Part shown: piece by piece, positions 43,131 through 52,270 of the stretch
Position numbering within the stretch: the stretch's first letter is position 1
How the letters are laid out: each line of letters opens with the position of its first letter
NCBI GenBank assembly: GCA_903821635.1
Contig: CAIJLV010000138.1
Span: 29,928 to 93,927 of the forward strand
Reading direction: 5' to 3'
DNA length: 64,000 nt
Source: an uncultured Verrucomicrobiota bacterium
GTDB taxonomy: Bacteria; Verrucomicrobiota; Verrucomicrobiia; Limisphaerales; UBA9464
Notes under the pieces: generated by a model
Database searches by the model: none
What the model saw: the letters and a program-made list of their open reading frames with translations, nothing else
Told to the model about the DNA's origin: nothing
Program-made: the position numbers and the translations under genes

Positions 43131-45383
43131 TTACTGCGGTTGAGTGCGCGGCGAAGCCGGCCGGGACGAGCCGGAGCGATCACCCCCACCGCCTTGGTTG
43201 GACGCCGCGGGCGGTGAGTAGCTGCGGGCCGGTGGGGCAGAATTGAACCCAGTGCGCGGAGCCTGAGTGGCTGGCTGCGCTTGCGGCCGGGCTTCAAAGC
43301 GGGGCTGCGCGGCGGGTTGGCTCGAAGGGAAAGCCGGCTGGGGGCGGGCAGTCGGCGCCGGTTGATAACGCGCCCCCAAGTCGGGCCGCGAAGAGACCGG
43401 CGGATTGGCTGGGGCCGGGGTGTCGCGCCGCACCGGTAATTGGGTTTGCGGCGTGGGCCGAGATTCGGCCCGACTGGACACTGGGCGGGTGCTGCTCGAG
43501 GAACTGCCGATCGGGGCCAGTTGTCCGGTGAGTCGATTGGCGGGCGTGCCGGGGTAGCTGGTCACCGGTCGGGTTTCGGTTGGGCGGGCGATCGTAGGCT
43601 GGGGGGCACGCGGGGCCGAAATCTCGGTTCGAGGGGCGACGACCGAGGGGCGGCTTTCGGAGCGCCCGTGCAACTGCGCCGCAGCTGCTGGGGTGCCGCT
43701 GGCCGGGGCTGCGATTCGAGTTTCCGGGCGGGCGGTGACTTGGCTACCGCGCGGCGAAGTCGTTGGTTGGATTTCCCGCCGCGGGACCGCGGTTGGCCGA
43801 TTGGCGGAGCTGACGTTGCGACTGCTCACAGGCAGGTCGGAGCCCCCGGTCCGAATTTCTTGGCGGCCACTGCCTAAGCTTGAGCCGTCATTGCGGCCGG
43901 CCGGAGTGGCGCCGGGCCGATTCGAGTTGGGGTTGTTCGCAACTCCAAGACTCCCGGCCCCGCCCGAGAGGCGGGACGCGCTGGGTTGCGGGCGGGCCTC
44001 TTGGCGAGCAAGGACTGCCGCGGGCGGGCGACTGGCTGCGGCACTGGCGGCCAACGCGGGGCGATAAACCTCCAATCGTTCGGCTCGGCCGCCGGGCCGA
44101 AGCGCCAGCTCGCTCGCTTTTCCGGGCTGACGCGCGTTGGCCAAGGCGACGGGGCGAATTTCTTCGCGGGTATGTTTTTGGATCACTTCCCGGCCGACAC
44201 CCTGATTGATGATGACTGTGTTGTTGTTGCCGACGACGTAGTTGTTGACCACGGAACTGCGGTGGTAAAGACCGACCAACTCATGCCGCGGTGCCCGAAA
44301 ACGGTAGCAGTGTGGATCGTAGAAGCGGTGACGGGGCACGAAGCAGTAGTCACTGGCACCGAGTCCAAAGGAGAAGCCGACGGAGATGCCGGCGCCGTGA
44401 TACGTCAGCCCGACGCCCGTGGCCCAGCCGCAGGCGGGCGGGAGCGGAGCCCAGCCAAAATGATCGTTACTGTGGCGCCAACTGACCCAAGAAGGTCCCC
44501 AGACGGTGCCGGGCACCCAGCACCAACCGCGGGCGGGCACATTGCACCAGCGCCCGTAATGGAACGGCGCCCAGCCCCAAGAGTAGTGGGAGTGCCAATA
44601 CCAGCCTGAGGAAGACCAGATCCAGCGGCCGTTGTCACTATACGGCCGCCAGCCCACGCTGATGGTTGAGACGGTCGGTTGCCAGCACCAGCCGTAGTCA
44701 CCGACTTCCACCCAAGTGCCATACGGGGAGAGCGACTGGTAGAAAACGTTGTAATTGACGGTGGTTGCCGGCTCGGCCGCCGGGGCCGGCGCTAGGGCCG
44801 GGGTTTCACCTTGGGTGGGGGCATACGGCACCGATTGGGGGGCGGGCGCAGGCACGGAGGCGAGCCCCACATCGGCTCCGGGTGCGTTGGTCAGGGCGAG
44901 TTTGGCTTCGGTTGGGGCTTGGGTGTCCGGGGCCAAATTTCCCGCCACGTCGGGCTCGGGCGGTAGTTGGAGGGCGGCCCCACCGAGCGCCACCTGACGT
45001 TTGAGCAGCGCGGCGATGACACTATCGGCGACGCCCAGATCTTTGAGGAAGATCACGTGCTCGACGGTGAGCGAATAAGGCGTTGCGATGGTGGCGACAA
45101 AATCAATGAGCACCTGTTCACCCAAGGTGTTTTGGGCGAGTTGCACGACCTCTTGAACGGGTGCGGGCAGTTCGGGAGGCAAAGGGGGCAGGGATAGCGG
45201 GTCGGCACTGGCGGGGGTATTCGTTGAAGCCGAATTTGGCGCGGCCGACACCGAGGCAAGGGCTACATTGGTTGCACGTTCGGCTGGTTTGTGGGGCGAC
45301 TCTGCGGCCAGTGCTCGATCGGTCGGGTCGCAGCCGGTAACCAAACTGACCAACAAGGCTGAGAGGATCAGGAGTGTTTTCAT
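43131..45383 (-). CDS. DUF6600-type lipoprotein rich in Trp/His/Pro
   Basis: A 750-residue protein from ATG 45383. The lipoprotein signal is MKTLLILSALLVSLVTGC. A Pro/Ala linker region contains a helical segment (VQEVVQLAQNTLGEQVLIDFVATIATPYSLTVEHVIFLKDLGVADSVIAALLKRQ). The central aromatic domain (about residues 220-420) has VFYQSLSPYGTWVEVGDYGWCWQP, GWYWHSHYSWGWAPFHYGRW and WGPSWVSWRHSNDHFGWAPLP, the DUF6600 signature. The last 330 residues are disordered, rich in Arg, Pro, Ser and Gln. It is probably anchored at the envelope; function is unknown. Confidence 0.85.
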   Translation of the reverse strand: MKTLLILSALLVSLVTGCDPTDRALAAESPHKPAERATNVALASVSAAPNSASTNTPASADPLSLPPLPPELPAPVQEVVQLAQNTLGEQVLIDFVATIATPYSLTVEHVIFLKDLGVADSVIAALLKRQVALGGAALQLPPEPDVAGNLAPDTQAPTEAKLALTNAPGADVGLASVPAPAPQSVPYAPTQGETPALAPAPAAEPATTVNYNVFYQSLSPYGTWVEVGDYGWCWQPTVSTISVGWRPYSDNGRWIWSSSGWYWHSHYSWGWAPFHYGRWCNVPARGWCWVPGTVWGPSWVSWRHSNDHFGWAPLPPACGWATGVGLTYHGAGISVGFSFGLGASDYCFVPRHRFYDPHCYRFRAPRHELVGLYHRSSVVNNYVVGNNNTVIINQGVGREVIQKHTREEIRPVALANARQPGKASELALRPGGRAERLEVYRPALAASAAASRPPAAVLARQEARPQPSASRLSGGAGSLGVANNPNSNRPGATPAGRNDGSSLGSGRQEIRTGGSDLPVSSRNVSSANRPTAVPRREIQPTTSPRGSQVTARPETRIAAPASGTPAAAAQLHGRSESRPSVVAPRTEISAPRAPQPTIARPTETRPVTSYPGTPANRLTGQLAPIGSSSSSTRPVSSRAESRPTPQTQLPVRRDTPAPANPPVSSRPDLGARYQPAPTARPQPAFPSSQPAAQPRFEARPQAQPATQAPRTGFNSAPPARSYSPPAASNQGGGGDRSGSSRPASPRTQPQ

Positions 45384-45573
45384 GGCGTGCAGACGATTGG
45401 GGAGTGGCAAAGCACTGGCGAAGCGACGGTGGAGCTCAAGGCTGAGTGTGGGCCACGCCGAAGGGCGTTGGACGATGCGCGTTCACTTCGGGCAGGTTGA
45501 CGTTTGCAAACTGGAGTTATTCAGGCTCGGCGACAAGCGACCGCTGGTCCAGTCGTTGTGTTGGTAAAAAACC

Positions 45574-45601
45574 TTGCGCTCGGCGGGCGGATTCCTATTT
45601 T
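45574..45601 (+). promoter_or_regulatory. Putative promoter of tRNA-Val
   Basis: TTGCGC (45574-45579), 16 bases, then TATTTT (45596-45601), which ends 18 bases before the tRNA start. The -35 box is weak, but the spacing to the tRNA is the same as for tRNA-Asn at 8486. Confidence 0.42.
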
Positions 45602-45619
45602 CACCCCGCTTCACATCGG

Positions 45620-45694
<75 letters not shown>

Positions 45695-45751
45695 TCCGAC
45701 GAAAGCAGTTCTAATTTTCCTCTCCGGTATCAGCCCGGATTCAGCCTGCCC

Positions 45752-46237
45752 ATGAAGTCTCACGAACTCCTACGGGAGGTCCTCAAAACCACTAGTGCCA
45801 AACACGTTGCGGCCGAAATGGGGTTGTCCTTATCCCTGATTTATAAGTGGGCCGAGACGCCCAACGAGGACTTGGGCACCGGGGCCGCCAACCCGCTGGA
45901 CCGCGTGGATCAACTCATTCAATGCACTCAGGACCCTCGAGTCATCCACTGGTTGTGTCAGCGAACGGGCGGTTTTTTTGTCAAGAATCCGAAGACGCAT
46001 CATTCGCATCCCGACTTTCTGATGCCGGCAACCAACCAGATTGTGCAGGAATTTGCCGATCTCCTTGCGGTCATCGCCACCGCCGCCGGCGACAACCACA
46101 TCGATCCCAGCGAGGCGCAGACCATTCGCCATCGCTGGGAAGATTTGAAGACGGTGACAGAGACGTTTGTCTCCTGTTGCGAACAGGGGAATTTTGCCCG
46201 CTTGCGGGATAAGGAAGCGGAGACGTTAAAGTCTTAA
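45752..46237 (+). CDS. Phage CII-like regulatory protein
   Basis: A 161-residue protein. It starts with a helix-turn-helix segment (LREVLKTTSAKHVAAEMGLSLSLIYKWAE, about residues 7-35). NPLDRVDQLIQCTQDPRVIHWLCQRTGGFFV follows and a helical C-terminus ends EADHI-type segments (FADLLAVIATAAGDNHIDPSEAQTIRHRWEDL). The pattern fits the phage regulatory CII family (PF06892), which is often a chromosomal gene in Verrucomicrobiota. It follows tRNA-Val by 57 bases. Confidence 0.75.
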   Translation: MKSHELLREVLKTTSAKHVAAEMGLSLSLIYKWAETPNEDLGTGAANPLDRVDQLIQCTQDPRVIHWLCQRTGGFFVKNPKTHHSHPDFLMPATNQIVQEFADLLAVIATAAGDNHIDPSEAQTIRHRWEDLKTVTETFVSCCEQGNFARLRDKEAETLKS

Positions 46238-46247
46238 AGTCGCTGCG

Positions 46248-47705
46248 CTACTTGGCTGACGTCGGTCGCTTAGCGGTCGTGTTAGTGCTGATCGGAGGCG
46301 GAGTTTTCCTGACGCCCGACTGGAGTGGGGTGTAGTCCTCGCTGGGAATGAGCAACGCATCGCGGCCGATCCAAAATGCCAACAGGTAATCGACGCCCGG
46401 GTGCGCCACGAGGGAACCCTGCCCGCCTTGGAGTAGAAAGGGGGAGGCGGCCCACTGAAAAGGAGCCGGCGGACGTTCCCGAAAGGGCACGGCCAGTTTG
46501 GACCATTTGGTGCCGTTGGCTTCCAAGGTGGGGAGGCTGGCATCCTGCGTGAGATCTACGGGCTTGGCCCAACGAGGCGGCCAAGGGAAGTCATACAGCA
46601 CCCCTTGAAACGTTACCGTCAGCGCGGTGCTATTGGGCACCCGTTCGAAGCCTTCCACGTAACAGCCACCCAAAAATGGATTCAGGTGTGATTCAGAGAG
46701 GCGCATCATTTCTGTCAGCCGCTCCTGAAACAGCAGTTTGCGGCTGGGTTCGCTGATCTCGAGCTTCGATAGCACGTTGAGGCTGGCCATGTTAAAGACG
46801 TTGGGGGCGTAGTCCGAATACTGGAGCACTGGGGGCGGAGGCATTTTCAAGAACTCGCCCGCCTTGGTCTCGAATTCTTTACGGAACCGCCCGGGGTTGA
46901 TCGTGGCGGCGCTGCGCAGCAGGGCCGTGTGCAGCAGCGGGGTGAGAAAAGTGCGGTTGCCATGGCCGTCATCAATCCGCCAACCGTCCCGTTCGAGTCG
47001 GTCAATAATCAGGGTGACCGAGTTTGAAATCTGACTGCGGATCGCCTGATCACGGACCAACTGAAAGACCGTCATCAGCCCAAAATTGACCGCGGCGTAA
47101 TGGTCGCGCGACGGGCCGCTGAGCCACACCAAGTCGCTGTGGGTTGAAGCTCCGGTAAAAGCCAGCTTGCCGAAGCCGGGGCGTTCCGGATCTGGCCCAC
47201 CCCACCGGCTGTAAGTGGGTTGATAAGCGGGATCTTTGGCGGCACCGGCAAAGCGGGCGAGGTATCCGGGTTTGCCACTGACTTGGAGTAGTCGGTCGAT
47301 GCCTTGGAGCGAAACGCGGATGTCGGTGAAGGCATTGGTGTCGCGCGTGATGACGTAGCGAAACGCGTGGGCTGCCAGCGCAAAGGCCGTCCATGCTGAA
47401 CTGTCCTCGACCGCCTCGTATTGGACCACGGAGGAACGGTTGGTGTCGGCAAAACGGGCACTGACGATCAACCCGTTGGGCCGATGGTAGCGGCGCAAAT
47501 CGGTGAGGTAAGCTTCGGCCCGCAGGCGCATGTCCGCCAGTTGGTTGGTGGACAGATCCGTCCAACGGCCGGTGTAACGGTCACGGGCGACGCCCTCCAA
47601 GACGGACCGCTGCCGATCAGTTAGTTCAGCCGGCGTCTCGCCGTGCGTCCCGACGCACGCCACCAAGAAACTGACCAAGGAGAGGACGAGAGTGCGGAAC
47701 TTCAT
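46248..47705 (-). CDS. Secreted hypothetical protein, helix-rich
   Basis: A 485-residue protein with an N-terminal signal (MKFRTLVLSLVSFLVACVG). The mature part has paired helices and motifs such as SSAWTAFALAAHAFRYVITRD, LVWLSGPSRDHYAAVNFGLMTVFQLVRD, and WRIDDGHGNRTFLTPLLHTALLRSAATINP. These recall alpha/alpha-toroid proteins, but no family is recognised. The C-terminus (FQWAASPFLLQGGQGSLVAHPGVDYLLAFWIGRD) is followed by a basic tail. It is third in a minus-strand series after FIST and trmB genes. Confidence 0.75.
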   Translation of the reverse strand: MKFRTLVLSLVSFLVACVGTHGETPAELTDRQRSVLEGVARDRYTGRWTDLSTNQLADMRLRAEAYLTDLRRYHRPNGLIVSARFADTNRSSVVQYEAVEDSSAWTAFALAAHAFRYVITRDTNAFTDIRVSLQGIDRLLQVSGKPGYLARFAGAAKDPAYQPTYSRWGGPDPERPGFGKLAFTGASTHSDLVWLSGPSRDHYAAVNFGLMTVFQLVRDQAIRSQISNSVTLIIDRLERDGWRIDDGHGNRTFLTPLLHTALLRSAATINPGRFRKEFETKAGEFLKMPPPPVLQYSDYAPNVFNMASLNVLSKLEISEPSRKLLFQERLTEMMRLSESHLNPFLGGCYVEGFERVPNSTALTVTFQGVLYDFPWPPRWAKPVDLTQDASLPTLEANGTKWSKLAVPFRERPPAPFQWAASPFLLQGGQGSLVAHPGVDYLLAFWIGRDALLIPSEDYTPLQSGVRKTPPPISTNTTAKRPTSAK

Positions 47706-47771
47706 CGTGCCGCTAAGGTGCGGCGGGATAACTCACCGGGCAAGATTTCACGGTGACCGCCCACTGACCGC

Positions 47772-48398
47772 TCAAATAATTCGTCGGAACGCCGCGTGGT
47801 TGGTGGGGATGCCTTGGGCGTTAAACCCCTGTTCAAAGTCCGTTTTGATGGCGAGCAACTCGGCCGACTCCGTCACGCGCTCGAAGTCGGTGTTTGCTCC
47901 AAACACTTCGGTCATCTGTTCGAAATAATTCAAGTGGTCGGTGCGCAGGAAGACGGTCCCGCCCAGCGCCAGAGTGTTCTTCGCGTGAGTGGTAAAGGCG
48001 GCGTTGACCAACCGCCGTTTCCAATGCCGGCGTTTGGGCCAGGGATCGGGAAAATAAACGTGGATCGCCGCCAGGCTGCCCGCAGGAATCATGAAGCGCA
48101 GCACGTAGGATGCTTCGAGCCGCAGCACGCGCACGTTGGTCAGGCCGTCCCGCCGGGCTCGGCGGTCGATTTTACGCAACCGCCCCAGCAGGCGCTCCAC
48201 CCCGAGAAAATTCGTCTGCGGCTGGGCGGTGGCGTAGCGGATAAGGAACGAGCCGTCGCCGGCCCCCACCTCCAGTTCGAGGGCGGCGGCATTGCCGAAA
48301 ATGGCGGGAAAATCCAGCCGCTGCATGATGTCGGGCCGGAGATGATAAATCTCCTCGGACGGCAGGGCGGGCGATGTGGTTGGTGAAATTGGCTCCAT
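47772..48398 (-). CDS. trmB: tRNA (guanine-N7-)-methyltransferase
   Basis: A 208-residue SAM-dependent enzyme from ATG 48398 methylating G46 of tRNAs. Visible motifs: LELEVGAGDGSFLIRYA (SAM binding), NFLGVERLLGRLRKIDRRA, IHVYFPDPWPKRRHWKRRLV (the TrmB signature), and FLRTDHLNYFEQM. An in-frame extension to 48518 lies within the end of the FIST gene and lacks conservation. Confidence 0.93.
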   Translation of the reverse strand: MEPISPTTSPALPSEEIYHLRPDIMQRLDFPAIFGNAAALELEVGAGDGSFLIRYATAQPQTNFLGVERLLGRLRKIDRRARRDGLTNVRVLRLEASYVLRFMIPAGSLAAIHVYFPDPWPKRRHWKRRLVNAAFTTHAKNTLALGGTVFLRTDHLNYFEQMTEVFGANTDFERVTESAELLAIKTDFEQGFNAQGIPTNHAAFRRII

Positions 48399-48438
48399 CA
48401 GCGGAAGTCGAAACTCAACCTGAACCGAGGTGTCCGGC

Positions 48439-49626
48439 TCAAGCTTTGACCAAGAGGGCCAGTGAAGCGGTGTAGCCGTGCAGGAAGTTTTTGGGCCCGA
48501 CCGGCCCCAGTTCGCCATTGCAGAAAAACCCCGCCACCGGCACCGGCCCGAGCTGCTCCTGAATCAATCCGGCATCATGGTTGGGCTTCCCGAACAGCCG
48601 CTGCCCCCGGCCGTTGCAAATGCCGACGATCCCTCCGTAAACCGTGGCCCCAGCCAACCGTTCGCGCGCTTGGCGGAGGCACGCGCTCAAGTCCTCCGTG
48701 GCCGAGGCGGCGTCGCGCCGGTGAAACTGGATCGTCTGCCCCGGGCGCGGCATAGCGCCAACCGCGATGACACCGTTGCTGGGGTCGGCGCCCAACAGGT
48801 TGCGCACTAGAAAATCGCCGCGCTGGAAATCTTCGTGATATTCGCTGCTGGCAAAGCCCACAAAAAGATTCCCTTGGGCCTTTTCTTTTTCGGCGTCAGT
48901 GAGGGCATTGAAGGTGTCCACCAGCACGCTATAGGCGGGGCGGTTGGCGATCTGTAGAATGAAATTTCGCTCGGCCCGGGTCACGGTCCAAGGCGCACCA
49001 ATGGGCGTGCAACCCTGCGAGATGACACAGTCTACTTTCACGCCGCCGCTCACGCTCACGGCCACGACGCCCTCCTCGAAGACTTCGCCGTTGAGGTAAA
49101 CTTGAGTGCGCTTCTCCTCGAAAATGCCCGACGCGAGGCCCCCGACGGAGGCCACCCCGGGATACGCTGTGTTCCAAGCCCGCAACCACGCTTCGCCGTC
49201 GATATTGAACGGGTCGGCAAAGATCAACCACCCCCGGGTGGCGGCTGGTTTAAGGCCGGTAAGCGCGTGCCAATCGCTGGGTTCGGAGCAGTCTTGGATG
49301 GCAGTTTGCTCGAAATGGACCGCATGCACCTCGCCCTCAGGGAGATGGAAAAGCTGCAACCCCAGCCCGGGTTGGTTCTCCAATTCCTCGCCGTTCACGA
49401 TCAGGCTTTGACTCGAACATCCGGCCAGCAGGGGAATTCGCGCGTGCAGGCGGACGACTTCCAACACCTCGGCCGCGACGTCGAAGAAATCCGGCGTCAT
49501 GAAGAGAACCCCCAGAGACACGCTCCCGGCGTCCAACTGCGCGCGCACCCCTTGGGCCCAGCGCTGGACGCGGGCTTCATCCCACGTGCCGGCGAAATGC
49601 GCGGCGACGGCGTGGCGGTTCTTCAT
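48439..49626 (-). CDS. FIST-domain sensory protein
   Basis: A 395-residue protein with FIST_N (LGVLFMTPDFFDVAAEVLEVVRLHARIPLLAGCSSQSLIVNGEEL, about residues 38-85) and FIST_C (PAYSVLVDTFNALTDAEKEKAQGNLFVGFASSE, about 230-370, ending GFFCNGELGPVGPKNFLHGYTASLALL). FIST modules are predicted ligand-binding sensors of small molecules such as amino acids. No output domain is fused, so it may partner with a regulator elsewhere. Confidence 0.9.
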   Translation of the reverse strand: MKNRHAVAAHFAGTWDEARVQRWAQGVRAQLDAGSVSLGVLFMTPDFFDVAAEVLEVVRLHARIPLLAGCSSQSLIVNGEELENQPGLGLQLFHLPEGEVHAVHFEQTAIQDCSEPSDWHALTGLKPAATRGWLIFADPFNIDGEAWLRAWNTAYPGVASVGGLASGIFEEKRTQVYLNGEVFEEGVVAVSVSGGVKVDCVISQGCTPIGAPWTVTRAERNFILQIANRPAYSVLVDTFNALTDAEKEKAQGNLFVGFASSEYHEDFQRGDFLVRNLLGADPSNGVIAVGAMPRPGQTIQFHRRDAASATEDLSACLRQARERLAGATVYGGIVGICNGRGQRLFGKPNHDAGLIQEQLGPVPVAGFFCNGELGPVGPKNFLHGYTASLALLVKA

Positions 49627-49890
49627 GCGGCCCCACTAGTAAGCTGCCGCCCTCCGACTGGCCAACCCAAAGACCGCCGAGGCCGGACGAAAAACACCAT
49701 TTTCGTTCCGAGCCGTCGGTCGAGGCAGAGCCCGCTATTGGTGGATAAACAAAAGATTAACGGCCGCGTGGACTGCTAATTTGGAGTGGGCTCGGTCAAC
49801 TCTGGACCGGGAAAGCGATTGCGATGTTGTGATCGGAACCTTAGTTTTTTGCCGACGGCTAATCCCCCTGCCGTCAGTTGGATTTCCCCC
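49627..49890. promoter_or_regulatory. Divergent intergenic region (FIST / DUF4912)
   Basis: The 264 bases between two divergent genes must hold both promoters. I see A+T-richer pockets near 49745-49765 but no clear -35/-10 pair. Confidence 0.4.
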
Positions 49891-52176
49891 ATGACACCGA
49901 AATCCCGTAAACACCCGGCGCCGTCGCGGTCGTTGCCCCCTGTGGAACGACCCACCAAACCATCCCCAGTTTCTTTGAAAAAAGCGTCTTCCTCCCCGCC
50001 CCGGGCGACGAAGCGGGCCACCCCCGCGGCTAAACCTAAGCCAACCGTTCAAGCCGAATCACGCCCCGCCAAGGTCGAACCCATCCGGGCGGCCCCAATC
50101 AAGCCGGTCGGGGGTGTGAAAGTGCCGGCGAAAGCCCCCACGGCGGCCCCGAAACCGCGCGCTCCCCGCTCCCCGGCCTCCACTTTGCCCCCTAGCAAAC
50201 TGGCGCCTGCGATTGCCTCCCCGTCGAAGTCGGCCCCGCCGCTGGCGCCGGTTCCGCCCCGGCCAACGCCCAAAACCTTGTTTGGTCGCCCGGCTTGGCC
50301 CGACCCAAAGATTTCCCCGACGTCGCCGTCCGCTCCGAAATTGGCTTCACCCGCCCAACCGGCAAAGCAAGGGGGGGCGGGGCCCGCTCAGCGAAAAGGC
50401 GCGCCCAAAATCGAAGCCCCGGCCCCATTGCCCAAGCCAGCCCAGCGCCCGTTGCCTCCACCCCAAGCGGCGCCGCTCAAGCCGGTTGTCGCCCCGGTCG
50501 CGGTGGCGGTTAAAAAAGCTCGCCCGGCTGCGTCCCCGCTTGCGTCCAAGCTAGAGACCAAGGGGCCGCCCAAATCCACGGTCAACCTTCCCCCGGTCGC
50601 GGTTGCGATTCGGAGTTCGGCCCCCGCGGGAGCCGCCGTGGTCGCGGCCTCCGTCAAGGTCGGGCGTCGGGTGCGCAAGCCCGGCAAGAAACCGCGCCCG
50701 GCGGCCCCTGAGTTGGTTACCCGCGTCACGGCGGTGGTTTTGTCGCCGGCGGCCCCAGCGTCATTACCGCGTCCGGTCGCCGCCCAACCGCCCAGCGTAG
50801 CCCAACCGAAAGGCGGGTCAGTCAAGCCGCGCGCTCCGGTCGAAAAACCTTCGGTAGCCTCGGAAATTGCGCGCCGCCTGCCCGGCCTGTTTGCGGGGTT
50901 GCTCCGGGAAAAGACACCTCGGGTAAGCATTCCTGCGATCTTGCTCGAAGGGGATGGCTGTCCGCGCCCGCCGATCGCCCCCGTTGAGCCTAGGGTGTCT
51001 CTGGTTCCGGCCGCAGGCGCGCCGCCGATTGGGGCGCAACCGTTTACGGAACCCACTCGAGACGAAGCGCCGGGCGCACCCGCCGCGTGGATCTCGGTGC
51101 CAGCCTCGGCTGCGGAACGACCGAATGATTCAGCCCCGGCCCCCACCGGGCCGCCGGCAACGGCCAGTGCGCCCCCGGTTTCCCCGGCAAGCTCCAGGCG
51201 CGTTGATTTCCCGGCGTCGGGTTCGCTCTGGCTCACGGCTCGGGATCCCTTTTGCGTTTGCGCCCATTGGCAGCTTGATGGGGCAGCCTTGGCGGCGTTT
51301 GCCGAGGCACATCCGGGTGGCGCTTGGTGGCTGCGACTGCGCGCGGTTTCGGCGAGCGGTTGGTTGATGGATGAGCAGTTGCTGCCGTTGGCGGTGGCTT
51401 ATCGTTTCATTCCGGTGGTTATGGCTGGCTCCGGTTACGTGGCGGAGATTGGTTTTCGCTTTGCCGATGGCGGTTGGCGAGGCCTGGCTCTGAGCCTGAC
51501 AGCGACCACGCCGCCTGATGCGCCGGCGGATTTTTCGGCGGAAGTCGCGGTGGTGCGATCGCCTGCTGTCCTCGTCGTTTCGGACGCACCGCGGATTGGC
51601 CCAACGGAGGAGCCGAGGTGGGTGGGGGCGCCTGAGCCTTTGCCTGCGCCTCCCCAAGCCGTGCGTCTGACGGCGCTCGTTTGGGAACCGGTCGTGCACC
51701 GGGAGGCACCGAGTTCCGCCGGGGTGGTGGAATGGCAGGCCCGCGAGGTTGTGGCCGAACTGCCCGCTGAAGTGGAGTTGGCCCGCGCTGCCGGGCCGGT
51801 TCCGCCCAGCGCTGCACTCGCAGCCGGCCTCGGTTTGCCGGCGAGTGAGGTTTTGGCGGCGCCGGCGCCCGCTGGGCCGTCGAGCTTTTGGTTCAAGGTC
51901 AATGCCGAGCTAATTCTCTACGGCAGCACGGAGCCTGATGCGCGGGTGACGATTGCTGGCCGTCCGGTGGCGCTGCGGCCGGATGGCTCGTTTAGCTTCC
52001 GTTTTGCCCTGCCGGATGGCGATTTCACGCTGCCGGCTATCGCGGTGAACGCCGCCGAAACTGACGGTCGCACGGCCCAACTGAACTTCACGCGGGCCAC
52101 GGAGTTCACGGGTGAAGTCGGCTTGCATCCGCAGGACGCTTCACTGCGGCCTCCGGTGGCCGCGGCGATCGCGTAG
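49891..52176 (+). CDS. DUF4912 protein with long Pro/Ala-rich N-terminus
   Basis: A 761-residue protein from ATG 49891. Residues 1 to about 430 are a low-complexity Pro/Ala/Lys region, probably disordered. A DUF4912-type domain follows at about 440-560 (SLWLTARDPFCVCAHWQLDGAALAAF...GWLMDEQLLPL...YVAEIGF). The C-terminus (WFKVNAELILYGSTEPDARVTIAGRPVALRPDGSFSFRFALPDG, about 668-712) resembles an Ig-like/carboxypeptidase regulatory module. DUF4912 genes often precede glycogen-related GH57 genes; none follows here. Confidence 0.8.
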   Translation: MTPKSRKHPAPSRSLPPVERPTKPSPVSLKKASSSPPRATKRATPAAKPKPTVQAESRPAKVEPIRAAPIKPVGGVKVPAKAPTAAPKPRAPRSPASTLPPSKLAPAIASPSKSAPPLAPVPPRPTPKTLFGRPAWPDPKISPTSPSAPKLASPAQPAKQGGAGPAQRKGAPKIEAPAPLPKPAQRPLPPPQAAPLKPVVAPVAVAVKKARPAASPLASKLETKGPPKSTVNLPPVAVAIRSSAPAGAAVVAASVKVGRRVRKPGKKPRPAAPELVTRVTAVVLSPAAPASLPRPVAAQPPSVAQPKGGSVKPRAPVEKPSVASEIARRLPGLFAGLLREKTPRVSIPAILLEGDGCPRPPIAPVEPRVSLVPAAGAPPIGAQPFTEPTRDEAPGAPAAWISVPASAAERPNDSAPAPTGPPATASAPPVSPASSRRVDFPASGSLWLTARDPFCVCAHWQLDGAALAAFAEAHPGGAWWLRLRAVSASGWLMDEQLLPLAVAYRFIPVVMAGSGYVAEIGFRFADGGWRGLALSLTATTPPDAPADFSAEVAVVRSPAVLVVSDAPRIGPTEEPRWVGAPEPLPAPPQAVRLTALVWEPVVHREAPSSAGVVEWQAREVVAELPAEVELARAAGPVPPSAALAAGLGLPASEVLAAPAPAGPSSFWFKVNAELILYGSTEPDARVTIAGRPVALRPDGSFSFRFALPDGDFTLPAIAVNAAETDGRTAQLNFTRATEFTGEVGLHPQDASLRPPVAAAIA

Positions 52177-52180
52177 GCTG

Positions 52181-52206
52181 GGAGCACGGCTCTCCGGAGC
52201 CGTCCG
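52181..52206 (+). repeat. Palindromic intergenic repeat, copy B
   Basis: Stem ACGGCTC-TCCG-GAGCCGT at 52186-52203 after GGAGC. It shares the GGAGC.CG.CTCTCCG.AG.CG frame with copy A near 22755 (opposite orientation). It lies 4 bases past the DUF4912 stop, between convergent genes, and may also act in transcription termination. Confidence 0.45.
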
Positions 52207-52270
52207 TCGGCGCGTTGGGGAAAGGCCCAGCGCGACTTGGCGAGGCCTGTTCCGGCGGGCGAGGGGCTCG

